In this document: positions 54,540-63,074 of the stretch, piece by piece
How the letters are laid out: each line of letters begins with the position of its first letter
Numbering within the stretch: the first letter of the stretch is position 1
Notes under the pieces: model-generated
What the model saw: the letters and a program-made list of their open reading frames with translations, nothing else
Databases searched by the model: none
Told to the model about the DNA's origin: nothing
Translations under genes and position numbers: made by a program
Assembly (NCBI GenBank): GCA_964481195.1
Contig: CAYZTB010000012.1
Span: forward strand, 1-64,000
Direction of reading: 5' to 3'
Length of the DNA: 64,000 bases
Source of the DNA: Palsa-948 sp964481195
GTDB lineage: Bacteria > Bacteroidota > Bacteroidia > Palsa-948

Positions 54540-56705
54540 CTACAAAAGCTTTTTATATTTCAGTCGAATAGAGTTTCCAATTACAACTACATCAGAAAAT
54601 GCCATAGTTAATGCTCCAATCATAGGGCTTAAAAATCCCGCAGCAGCAATTGGAATAGCAACTACGTTATAAAAGAATGCCCAAAAAAGATTTTGCTTAA
54701 TTGTTTTAAGGGTATGCTTACTAATTAAATATGCGGTTTGAAGCTGTGAAAGATCTTTTTCATTTAGTAAAACTATTTGTGCTGAATGTATCGCTACCTG
54801 CGAAGCATTGCCAATAGATATTCCTACAGATGCTTTTGCAAGCGCAGGCGCATCGTTAATGCCATCGCCAACCATGGCGGTATGTCCTTGAGCTGAAAAG
54901 GAATCAATTAATTTTAGCTTTTGTTCCGGCAATTGTTCACTATATACTTTATCAATAGCAAGTGTATGAGCCATCTCATCACATCTATTTTTTTTATCTC
55001 CGCTAACCATAATAGGTTCTATTCCTTGATATTTGAAAAAATGAATGGTTTCCTTTGCTTGAATTTTAATTTCATCAACTAAATCAATCATACCTACTAA
55101 GGATTCATTCCGGAGTATATAGAGCGAATGAAAATCATCCTTAGTTAAATGAGCAGCAACTCTATAAGAACCTACTTGCCATAAAATTCCGTCATTTGTT
55201 TTAGCAGACATTCCAGTGCCTTTATTTTCTTTCACTTCCAATAATGAAATTGGGCTATGCGATTTATTTTTCAATTCATTTACAATTGATTTAGCAATCG
55301 GGTGCGAAGAATGCTGCTCGATCTGATAGAGTAAAGCTTCTACTTCTTCACGTTTTATTTCACCAACAATGTGAATATTATTAATCTTAAAATTCCCAGT
55401 TGTAAGTGTTCCCGTTTTGTCAAATACAATGCTTTGTGCTTTAGCAAATTCTTCTAACGAACTTCCTCCTTTGATAAGAATTCCTTTTTTTGCAGCTCTG
55501 CCTATTCCCACCATCACAGCGGTAGGTGTTGCTAAACCCATGGCACAGGGACATGAAATTACTAACACTGCAATGCTATTCATAAGTGCTTGCTGAGCAG
55601 AGATATGAATTGCAAAATATGAAATCACAAAAGTAAGGGCTGCAATTAGTAGTACTGCGGGTACAAAAATATTGCTGACTTTATCGCCTAACTTTTGAAT
55701 AGAAGGTTTTGATTGCTGTGCATTTTTAACCAATTCAATAATTTTTGATAAAATGGTGTCCTTTCCAATTTTTTCTGCCAATATTTTTACGGATCCATCT
55801 ATTACGATAGTTCCACCAATCACTTTGTCGCCTATTTGTTTGTTTACAGGAATACTTTCACCGGTAATCATTGATTCGTCTACCAAAAAAGTACCTGACA
55901 AAACGGATCCATCAACAGGAATTTTATCGCCCGTATTAACTAATAACACATCGCCTTTTTGAACTTCGCTAGTTTGAATTTCACTTATAATCTCCTTTCC
56001 CTCTTGCAAAATAATTTTTCGAGCTAGCGCTGTTTGCAGTTTTGTTAACTCTCCTATGGCTGTTGTAGTTTGTTTTATAGAGCGATGCTCAATAACATTT
56101 CCTAAAAGCACCAGCGTAATAATGGTGGCAGTAGTTTCATAAAAGAGGAAATTGTGAATCTCTTGTGTGCCTAGGTATAAAAAAGTCCCTGCTATACTAT
56201 AGATAAATGCAGATGCTGATCCAATCATGATAAGCACATCCATATTAGGAGCACCTACCTTTAAAGAACTCCAGGCACTTTTTCCAAAATAGGTCAGCCC
56301 AATAATGAATACTGGAATACAAAGCATAAGCTGTACCCAGGGGTTATTTAGAAAAAAATCATGCGAAAAAAACATGTGTGAGAAAAATAAAACAACTGTA
56401 AACGGAATGGTAAAGAAAAATTTTTTCTCCAAGGAAGAGACTTTTTCTTGTTTTAATGCAAGCTCTTTAGTGCTTAACACTTTATATCCAGCTTTTCCTA
56501 TTCCTTGAATGATAGCATCAAGTGCTGTTGCATCGGGAAGTAAGAAGCTGGCTTCACCGGTAGCAAAATTAACAGAGGGGTTATGCGCACCACTATTTTG
56601 AAGAACCTTATTGACTGTTTGTGCACAGTGCGCGCAAGTCATCCCTTCCACATTCAGAACTAGCTGAGCTTCTTCATGAACATGTTGGAGGGTGTACGAA
56701 TCCAT
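54540..56705 (-). CDS. Second copper-type P1B ATPase
   Basis: 721 residues. One N-terminal HMA domain with GMTCAHCAQTV (about 19-29), eight membrane segments, transport-site SCPCAMGLATPTAVMVG (about 385), phosphorylation DKTGTLTTG (about 431), SSHPIAKS and GDGINDAPALAKASVG. It lacks the CPMH modules of the first ATPase. Cu+/Ag+ transport is likely; whether it detoxifies or loads cuproproteins such as oxidases (CtpA/FixI-like) cannot be read. It starts right after the stop of a phosphoribosyltransferase gene (TAAATG), so the two are coupled, an unusual partner. Confidence 0.92.
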   Translation of the reverse strand: MDSYTLQHVHEEAQLVLNVEGMTCAHCAQTVNKVLQNSGAHNPSVNFATGEASFLLPDATALDAIIQGIGKAGYKVLSTKELALKQEKVSSLEKKFFFTIPFTVVLFFSHMFFSHDFFLNNPWVQLMLCIPVFIIGLTYFGKSAWSSLKVGAPNMDVLIMIGSASAFIYSIAGTFLYLGTQEIHNFLFYETTATIITLVLLGNVIEHRSIKQTTTAIGELTKLQTALARKIILQEGKEIISEIQTSEVQKGDVLLVNTGDKIPVDGSVLSGTFLVDESMITGESIPVNKQIGDKVIGGTIVIDGSVKILAEKIGKDTILSKIIELVKNAQQSKPSIQKLGDKVSNIFVPAVLLIAALTFVISYFAIHISAQQALMNSIAVLVISCPCAMGLATPTAVMVGIGRAAKKGILIKGGSSLEEFAKAQSIVFDKTGTLTTGNFKINNIHIVGEIKREEVEALLYQIEQHSSHPIAKSIVNELKNKSHSPISLLEVKENKGTGMSAKTNDGILWQVGSYRVAAHLTKDDFHSLYILRNESLVGMIDLVDEIKIQAKETIHFFKYQGIEPIMVSGDKKNRCDEMAHTLAIDKVYSEQLPEQKLKLIDSFSAQGHTAMVGDGINDAPALAKASVGISIGNASQVAIHSAQIVLLNEKDLSQLQTAYLISKHTLKTIKQNLFWAFFYNVVAIPIAAAGFLSPMIGALTMAFSDVVVIGNSIRLKYKKLL

Positions 56706-57215
56706 TTACATTAGGTAAACAGCATCATTACTACCTGCATTCAACTCAACAGATATGTGTTCCTGCATGGTGGTGGCTAAAGAAATTCCTACAAAATCCG
56801 CTTTAACAGGATAGGATCGGTGGTCGCGATTTACTAGCACAACAGCAACCAAACGTTTTACTGAGCATTTTAAAAAAGGTTCCAGTCCGTACAACATGGT
56901 GCGGCCAGAATCCAATACATCGTCTACCACTACCACTACTTTGTCATTTAATTTTTTTTCTGGTATATCTATAGTAGCTTTTTCGCTAAGAGGAGATTTT
57001 TTATTAATAATTATTTTTGCCATCTCAACTTTTATAGGGGAGATTTCTTCTAGTTTCTTTGCAAGTCTTTCAGCTAATAAGTATCCATTATTTACAATCC
57101 CTGCAATAACAATCTCTTTCTCCAGGTGATTGTTTTCGTATAGTTGGTACGCAATCCTATCAATCCGCTGTTGGATTTGCCTTGCACTGAGTATAAGAGT
57201 TTTAGAATTTGGCAT
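56706..57215 (-). CDS. PyrR-like phosphoribosyltransferase family protein
   Basis: 169 residues. Type I PRTase fold with the PRPP loop VVVVDDVLDSGRTMLYG (about 93-109) and the flexible-loop region LILSARQIQQRIDRIAYQL at the N-terminus, resembling PyrR (uracil phosphoribosyltransferase/pyr regulator). The catalytic and PRPP residues look intact. Upstream of the copper ATPase with no spacer. No pyrimidine operon or attenuator is seen next to it, so the enzymatic rather than RNA-binding role is more likely. Its promoter region is shared with the divergent TPR protein. Confidence 0.85.
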   Translation of the reverse strand: MPNSKTLILSARQIQQRIDRIAYQLYENNHLEKEIVIAGIVNNGYLLAERLAKKLEEISPIKVEMAKIIINKKSPLSEKATIDIPEKKLNDKVVVVVDDVLDSGRTMLYGLEPFLKCSVKRLVAVVLVNRDHRSYPVKADFVGISLATTMQEHISVELNAGSNDAVYLM

Positions 57216-57249
57216 GTGATATATTCAGGGTGCGAATATACGAATTTCG

Positions 57250-57257
57250 TACTTTCG
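57250..57257 (+). promoter_or_regulatory. Promoter element before the TMTC-like gene
   Basis: TACTTTCG is one base off TAnnTTTG and lies 15 bp before the ATG at 57273. Confidence 0.4.
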
Positions 57258-57272
57258 TTTTAGCTTACTAAG

Positions 57273-59258
57273 ATGGCACAGAAAACCAAAGCAAAAGTTA
57301 AAATCTCACATATTGAACCTAAAAAAGGTTCTGATAGCATTTACGCTGCCAGCCAAAAACGCAGATTCGTATTGGGTTTGATATTAGGAATGCTTGGATT
57401 TGTTTTATACTCCAACACTTTTTCGCATGGCTATGTGCTAGATGACTTTTCTGCCATAAAAGAAAATAACATAGTACGTCAAGGATTCAAAGCAATACCA
57501 GAAATATTTAACACCTCTTACCGGCAAGGCTACCTATCTGTTAAAGATGGACTTTACAGGCCCCTCTCGTTAACAACCTACGCAATAGAGTGGGAATTAT
57601 TTCCTGATCAGCCTGGAGTAAGTCATTTTGCAAATGCTGTCCTTTATAGTCTTACCGGATTTCTTTTGTTTCAGATGCTTGCAATGCTGTTCTCGCTTCA
57701 ACAGTCAAGCAAAACAAATAACTTAAATGAAACGATTGCCTTCCTGGCATCACTGCTTTTCATAGCACATCCTTTACATGTTGAAGTAGTGGCAAACATT
57801 AAAAGCAGAGATGAAATATTATGTTTTTTACTAGTGCTTGTTAGTTTTATTTATGTTTTCAAGTATGTAGCTATCGGAGGTAAAAAATATTTACTCGTTG
57901 CAATGCTTTCGTTTTTTCTTTCATTATTATCGAAAGAAACTTCCATTACCTTTCTTGCACTACTACCTCTTTCATTGCATTTTTTCTCTACGGCTTCATT
58001 GAAAAAAAATCTGGCATTAACTTCTATATTTCTTGGCACTTTTTTAACCTATTTATTAATTCGAAACCATGTTTTGCAGGGCGCCATCGCAGATAGCAGT
58101 GTATCTATTGCAGATAATTTACTGGTTGGCGCTAAAACGCTAAACACTCACCTTGGGACAGCATTTTATATTTTAGGATTATATGTTAAAATGCACTTTT
58201 TCCCACATCCTATGTCGTACGATTATTCATTTAATCAGATAGAAATTGTTGGATTAACTAATATATTTTCTATTCTTTCCATTCTGTTTTTTATTTGTCT
58301 GAGCTCTTATGCTGTTTTTATTTTGTATAAATCATTTAAGAATCGAACGGCTAATCCATTTTCATCCATCGTAGCATTTGGAATATTGTTTTTTTTAATT
58401 ACCCTTTTCCTGTTTTCTAATTTAGTGCTAACCATTGGAACTTCCATGGGCGATCGACTCATGTATTTTCCTTCGCTTGGTTTTTGCATTGTCATAGCCG
58501 CCTTGCTGAGTAAACTTCCCGCCTTTCAACCTTCTTTAGATAAAAACAATAAAAATATTATTCCATTTGGAAATCTGGGCATAGGAATTGCGTTACTTAT
58601 TATTTTGCCTTTTAGCATAAAAGCATACGCACGTAATAAAGATTGGAAAGATAATTTCACGCTGTACGCACACGATGTAAAAATTGTTCCCAATAGTGTA
58701 AAAGCGCACTATTACCTTGGGCTGGAGCTTATAAAAGTACAGGCAGATGCCGAGCAAGATCCAAACAAAAAGAAAGCCTTTTACGAAGAAGGTATTTTAG
58801 AATTGGAAAAAGCGGTAGCAATTCTTCCAACCTTTTCCAGCGCTTATACTCAAATGGGGGTTGCTTTTTACCGACTGAAGAATTTTGAAAAAGCTATAGA
58901 AAACTACAACAAAGCATCCTCGCTGAAACCGCAGGATGCCATTACGTTAAATAACATAGGCACGGTATATTTTGAATGGGGAAAATACAACGAAGCAGCA
59001 GAAAAATTTAGCAACGCAATACAAATTGACTCACGATTTGTAGATGCCTATATGAACTTAGGTAGCGTGTACGGCACCTTAAATAATTACGATAAGGCAA
59101 TTGAAAGCTTTAATAGCGCTATAAAAAATGCACCGGATAATGCACGCGCTTATTATTACATTGCAATGACATACCAGAATAAAGGGGATAAAATTAATGC
59201 TGATAAGTACTATAAAATTGCAGCAAGCATGGACCCAAAATTTGCAATTCCAAAATAA
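57273..59258 (+). CDS. TMTC-like polytopic membrane protein with C-terminal TPRs
   Basis: 661 residues. About ten hydrophobic segments between 35 and 455 follow a basic N-terminus. The first periplasmic loop has YVLDDFSAIKENNIVRQG, with the acidic pair typical of GT-C/protein O-mannosyltransferase-like enzymes; LASLLFIAHPLHVEVVANIKSRDE is a family motif. The C-terminal third (about 470-660) is five or six TPR repeats (AYTQMGVAFYRLKNFEKAIENYNKA). Similar proteins are annotated as TPR or DUF1736/TMTC-like; enzymatic O-mannosylation in this gene is unproven. Bacteroidota do O-glycosylate secreted proteins. It converges on the SprE gene. Confidence 0.85.
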   Translation: MAQKTKAKVKISHIEPKKGSDSIYAASQKRRFVLGLILGMLGFVLYSNTFSHGYVLDDFSAIKENNIVRQGFKAIPEIFNTSYRQGYLSVKDGLYRPLSLTTYAIEWELFPDQPGVSHFANAVLYSLTGFLLFQMLAMLFSLQQSSKTNNLNETIAFLASLLFIAHPLHVEVVANIKSRDEILCFLLVLVSFIYVFKYVAIGGKKYLLVAMLSFFLSLLSKETSITFLALLPLSLHFFSTASLKKNLALTSIFLGTFLTYLLIRNHVLQGAIADSSVSIADNLLVGAKTLNTHLGTAFYILGLYVKMHFFPHPMSYDYSFNQIEIVGLTNIFSILSILFFICLSSYAVFILYKSFKNRTANPFSSIVAFGILFFLITLFLFSNLVLTIGTSMGDRLMYFPSLGFCIVIAALLSKLPAFQPSLDKNNKNIIPFGNLGIGIALLIILPFSIKAYARNKDWKDNFTLYAHDVKIVPNSVKAHYYLGLELIKVQADAEQDPNKKKAFYEEGILELEKAVAILPTFSSAYTQMGVAFYRLKNFEKAIENYNKASSLKPQDAITLNNIGTVYFEWGKYNEAAEKFSNAIQIDSRFVDAYMNLGSVYGTLNNYDKAIESFNSAIKNAPDNARAYYYIAMTYQNKGDKINADKYYKIAASMDPKFAIPK

Positions 59259-59272
59259 ATTACGTAGTTACT

Positions 59273-61900
59273 TTATTCACCCCTTTTTGCTAAATAATAT
59301 TGCTCAAAAAAGGATTTGTACTCCGCCATTTTCTTTTCTTTATAAAAAATAGAAAAGTTATCGGGTGTGATAGGGAATATTTCATACTCCTTCCGCGCAA
59401 TACCTTTGAATACTTTAGCGTCTTGATCGATTAGATCAAAATAATCTTTTGCCTTGGTTGAAGTAACAAAGCTTTTAATAATAATGATATGCGTTTCAGT
59501 TCCCATCATTATATTGCTGATGTCCAAATTAGATGAGTTAAAATAATCTGCATTAAAATTAGATACTCTTTTTTTAAAATCATCTACGTCAAGCTTTTTC
59601 GCATCCAGCACAATGATACATTGATGTTCGGCACTATCTTTAAATGAAAATAAAGGCTGCACAGTATCTTTTTTTACTGCAGGGCTTACTGGTATGTTTT
59701 TTATTCCTTTTAAATAATCTAACAATTCTTGGGCCTTTTCTTTGGCTTTGTCTTTTGGATATTTCGCTATTACACCTTGCAGTGCATTTTCATAATCGAC
59801 TTTAGTTTGTGTTTTCCCTATGGAGTAAGCCCTAAGCATTGCAAACTTTGGCATGAGCTGGCTCGCACTGTAAAAAGAGTCTGCTTTACTTACCATCGCA
59901 ATCACATCTCCATATTTGCCGGAGTTATAAGCAGCATAAGTATTTTCATAATAATCTTCAATTTCATTTCGAGATGCTTTCAGCAATTTCTGGTATTCCG
60001 GATTTTGAATAATTTTTGCGTACTCCGAATTTGGAAACTTAGATAATATTTTTTCTTTATAAATATTTGATCTTACGTCATTATTTTGCCCAATGTACAA
60101 TCGATATAGCTGGTAGTATAAGTTGAGCGAATATTTATTATCAGGATACTTTGCTAAGAGCTCTTCAAATGTTTCTATGGCCTTCAATGGATCCTGTAAA
60201 TCTTCTTTATATATATTTCCCAAGTCGTAATAGGCATCAATGATTTTCTTTTTAGAGTTTACCTTTTGCTCTTCTTTAAAAGGAATGTTTTTCAAATAGT
60301 AAGCGCGTGTTTTGTTATCTGCTATTTTTCCGGAAGCGGTATCTACCTTAACAGTATCCTGCACTTGCGTGGCCATGATAACTTCTTTGCTGTTTCTCCT
60401 CCAATCGTCCTCTAATGTACGATTGCCCCATTTTTTATAAAACTCCGCTACGCCCGAAAATTTAGACGTTGAATTATAAAAATACCACAGCCCCGGCCCG
60501 GTAGAATTTCCCCAAGGGTTATTCTCATTGAAAAGCGAACCTCCACCTGCTGCTTGATTTAGCGCTTTTATTTCATCGTCCTTTTTCTTTTGCTCTTCGT
60601 CTTTTACAAGTTTAGCGATAATACCGTCAATGATTTTACCAATCTGAACCGTATCCATGGTTGCTACTCGCAGCAAGCTGTCTTGGTGAGAAATAATGGT
60701 AATATCTTTAATCATAGCCGTAAGGCTTTCTTTTTTAATTCTTATCTGCTCATAGTCTACATAATCCTTAGGAAGAAAAGCCATGGTACTATCGTAGTAT
60801 GCCTGCGAAGATTTGTAATTTTTTCTGTCAAAATAAATTTCTGCAATATTTAAAAAGCTAATGGCTTTTTGCCGGGTATTGGCAATGCTACTTAAAGCAG
60901 AAAGCTTGTAATAATCCAACGCAGTGTAAACGTCATTCTCCCTATATGAAATATTAGCTAGAGCAAAATAAATTTGATCTTTATATTCTTTATTCTTTTC
61001 ATCTTTCAGCATTTTATGAAGTTCCTTTTTTAGCTCTTTGGTATTGGTGCCAGCCGTAACCTGAAACGTACGTGCTTTGGCTAATCGTGCATTAAACTCC
61101 ATTTCGTAGGAAGGATGAAATTTAGCAGATCGAGAATAACTTTCCGAAGCTTTCTTGAGGTCGCCATCTTGTTCGTACAGCTGAGCAAGTATGAATAAAT
61201 ACCTGCCTCGAACTCTCTTTTTTTTCGTAAGCACCACAGCACGTTGTAGCGCCTCTTCTGCCTTCGCAAATTGCTCAGTTCGTAAATAATAATCAGAAAG
61301 TACCGATTGATAATCATCAATTAAGTACCTAGGCATTTTCTTATCGTGCTTTAATAAATCTAATATTGGTCCGGTTCTGATTACGCTATTCATTTGGTTG
61401 TAAGAGCGCACCAGCCATAAAAAAGCTTCGTACCTTGCCGGGTTGTTGGGATACATTTTTACTACGTATTCAAAAACCACTACGGCAGCATAATAATCCC
61501 GCTTGTAAAAATGCGCCCTGCCCATGGTCATATAATTTTCATCAATCCACCTACAATATTCTTTGTCTTTGATGAGCATGGAATGATACTGAATCACCTT
61601 GTTTGTTTTTTCTATAGCACGATCAAATAAGGCTTCATTGGCTTTTGCCGCTTTTTCATCAGCATATCTAAAAACAGGAAGTATCTTATCGTAATTGTCT
61701 TTATGGGCTTTATCTAAATTATAAATACCTTCATCTAAACTTACATTGGCCCAATAAAGACCGTTATAATGTGCAGCCAGGTTATGGAAGGTGCGGCTTG
61801 TAAACGTATTTTTCTTTTGAGAACATCCAGAAAAAAGTAAATAGATAGTCGCTAAAAAAGCAATGGGTAAAAAGAAGCGAGTATTTAGAGCAGATTTCAT
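59273..61900 (-). CDS. SprE/PorW-like TPR lipoprotein of type IX secretion and gliding
   Basis: 875 residues, the typical size of SprE/PorW. Lipoprotein signal with lipobox LLFSGC (about residue 26), followed by QKKNTFTSRTFHNLAAHYNGLYWANVSLDEG, closely resembling known SprE N-termini. TPR-type helices fill about 100-380 and 570-700 (EQFAKAEEALQRAVVL; DLKKASESYSRSAKFHP). It sits in the periplasm on the outer membrane and links the PorLM motor to the PorKN ring or the translocon for T9SS export. Matches the T9SS cargo at 73-3012. Complete. Confidence 0.87.
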   Translation of the reverse strand: MKSALNTRFFLPIAFLATIYLLFSGCSQKKNTFTSRTFHNLAAHYNGLYWANVSLDEGIYNLDKAHKDNYDKILPVFRYADEKAAKANEALFDRAIEKTNKVIQYHSMLIKDKEYCRWIDENYMTMGRAHFYKRDYYAAVVVFEYVVKMYPNNPARYEAFLWLVRSYNQMNSVIRTGPILDLLKHDKKMPRYLIDDYQSVLSDYYLRTEQFAKAEEALQRAVVLTKKKRVRGRYLFILAQLYEQDGDLKKASESYSRSAKFHPSYEMEFNARLAKARTFQVTAGTNTKELKKELHKMLKDEKNKEYKDQIYFALANISYRENDVYTALDYYKLSALSSIANTRQKAISFLNIAEIYFDRKNYKSSQAYYDSTMAFLPKDYVDYEQIRIKKESLTAMIKDITIISHQDSLLRVATMDTVQIGKIIDGIIAKLVKDEEQKKKDDEIKALNQAAGGGSLFNENNPWGNSTGPGLWYFYNSTSKFSGVAEFYKKWGNRTLEDDWRRNSKEVIMATQVQDTVKVDTASGKIADNKTRAYYLKNIPFKEEQKVNSKKKIIDAYYDLGNIYKEDLQDPLKAIETFEELLAKYPDNKYSLNLYYQLYRLYIGQNNDVRSNIYKEKILSKFPNSEYAKIIQNPEYQKLLKASRNEIEDYYENTYAAYNSGKYGDVIAMVSKADSFYSASQLMPKFAMLRAYSIGKTQTKVDYENALQGVIAKYPKDKAKEKAQELLDYLKGIKNIPVSPAVKKDTVQPLFSFKDSAEHQCIIVLDAKKLDVDDFKKRVSNFNADYFNSSNLDISNIMMGTETHIIIIKSFVTSTKAKDYFDLIDQDAKVFKGIARKEYEIFPITPDNFSIFYKEKKMAEYKSFFEQYYLAKRGE

Positions 61901-62130
61901 TATTTATCAGGAGCTTTATAACTGAAAACGGGCAAAAATATTGTGTTTTTTAGGCATATCTAATTCAGGTTCGAAATTAATGATTTTCAGGCGATAACGA
62001 TGCAGCCTAAATATGTTGACAAACAAGTAATTTTGGCAATATCATTTCGAAACTTCCGCTGGATATAAATTATTGTCGACATTAGCGGCATTATTTAAAT
62101 ATATTTCCTGAAATAAATACATCTAATGCC
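61901..62130. other. Intergenic spacer between divergent genes, nothing recognised
   Basis: AT-rich 230 bp between the SprE-like gene and the AhpD-like gene, expected to hold both promoters. No exact TAnnTTTG, palindrome, tRNA or small ORF could be supported. Confidence 0.4.
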
Positions 62131-62736
62131 ATGAGCTGGATAAAAACTATCCCTTACGAAGAAGCTGATCAAAATCTGAAAAAGATTTATGATCGCATTA
62201 ATGGTCCGAATAAAAAAATTGACAATGTTTTACAAATTCATAGCCTTAGACCACACTCGTTGACAGGACACATGACACTCTATAAAAGTGTGCTTCATAA
62301 CTCAAACAACACACTTCCAAAATGGTATTTGGAATGTATCGGAGTTTATGTTAGCCATTTAAATAAGTGCAGCTACTGTATTGAGCACCACTATGCAGGC
62401 TTAAAAAGATTACTAAACGATGACGAAAAAGCTACTACGATTTTTGAAGCTATCAAGAAGGATTCTTTTGAAGGTGTTTTAGAAAAAAAATATTTGACTG
62501 GATTGGATTATTCCAAAATGCTAACAAAAAACCCTGATTTAATTACTGAAGCTGATGTAATTATATTGAAAGACCTTGGCTTTTCGGAAGGAGAAGTTTT
62601 AGAAATAAATCAAGTTGCGGCCTATTTTAACTATGCAAACAGAACTGTGCTTGGGCTGGGCGTAAACACCGCTGGCGATGTTTTGGGATTATCGCCTAAC
62701 AACAGCGCAGAGCCGGACAATTGGAATCATCAGTAA
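62131..62736 (+). CDS. Carboxymuconolactone decarboxylase / AhpD-like protein
   Basis: 201 residues, all-alpha. The CMD/AhpD-type active-site motif is CSYCIEHHYAGL (about 90), with the redox Cys pair and the following His needed for peroxidase activity. The N-terminus MSWIKTIPYEEADQNLKKIYD is typical of peroxidase-related enzymes of the family. It likely reduces peroxides or acts as a small thiol reductase; substrate unknown. A DUF3817 gene starts 16 bp downstream. Confidence 0.88.
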   Translation: MSWIKTIPYEEADQNLKKIYDRINGPNKKIDNVLQIHSLRPHSLTGHMTLYKSVLHNSNNTLPKWYLECIGVYVSHLNKCSYCIEHHYAGLKRLLNDDEKATTIFEAIKKDSFEGVLEKKYLTGLDYSKMLTKNPDLITEADVIILKDLGFSEGEVLEINQVAAYFNYANRTVLGLGVNTAGDVLGLSPNNSAEPDNWNHQ

Positions 62737-62752
62737 TTTATATAAACAACCT

Positions 62753-63070
62753 ATGAATACTAGCTATTTAAAATCAGCCTTTGGAAGATTAAGAATAATT
62801 GCATTTTTAGAAGGAGTATCATTTTTAATGCTACTTTTTATTGCAATGCCTTTAAAATACTCCTACAACATGCCAATTTTTGTTAAAGTAATTGGGATGG
62901 CGCATGGAGTTTTTTTTGTTTTATTTATTTTTTCTTTGGCAGACGTACGAATGACCTATAAATGGTCGGTTGGAAAAATAATGGTTTCCTTTTTAGCCTC
63001 CCTCCTGCCCTTTGGAACATTTGTTTTGGATGCCAAGTTGCTAAAAAAAGAAATGGAAGAGAATAAATAG
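62753..63070 (+). CDS. DUF3817 domain membrane protein
   Basis: 105 residues from the ATG at 62753 (MNTSYLKS); a longer frame overlaps the preceding gene and is unlikely. Three membrane segments cover most of the protein. The start FGRLRIIAFLEGVSFLMLLFIAMPLKY and central KVIGMAHGVFFVLF match DUF3817. Function unknown. Probably co-transcribed with the AhpD-like gene; convergent with tyrS (4-bp gap). Confidence 0.87.
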   Translation: MNTSYLKSAFGRLRIIAFLEGVSFLMLLFIAMPLKYSYNMPIFVKVIGMAHGVFFVLFIFSLADVRMTYKWSVGKIMVSFLASLLPFGTFVLDAKLLKKEMEENK

Positions 63071-63074
63071 ACTG

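Noticed and set aside
61960..62000. GGTTCGAAA resembling a tRNA T-arm
   Set aside because: No matching acceptor stem, anticodon arm or CCA region around it.
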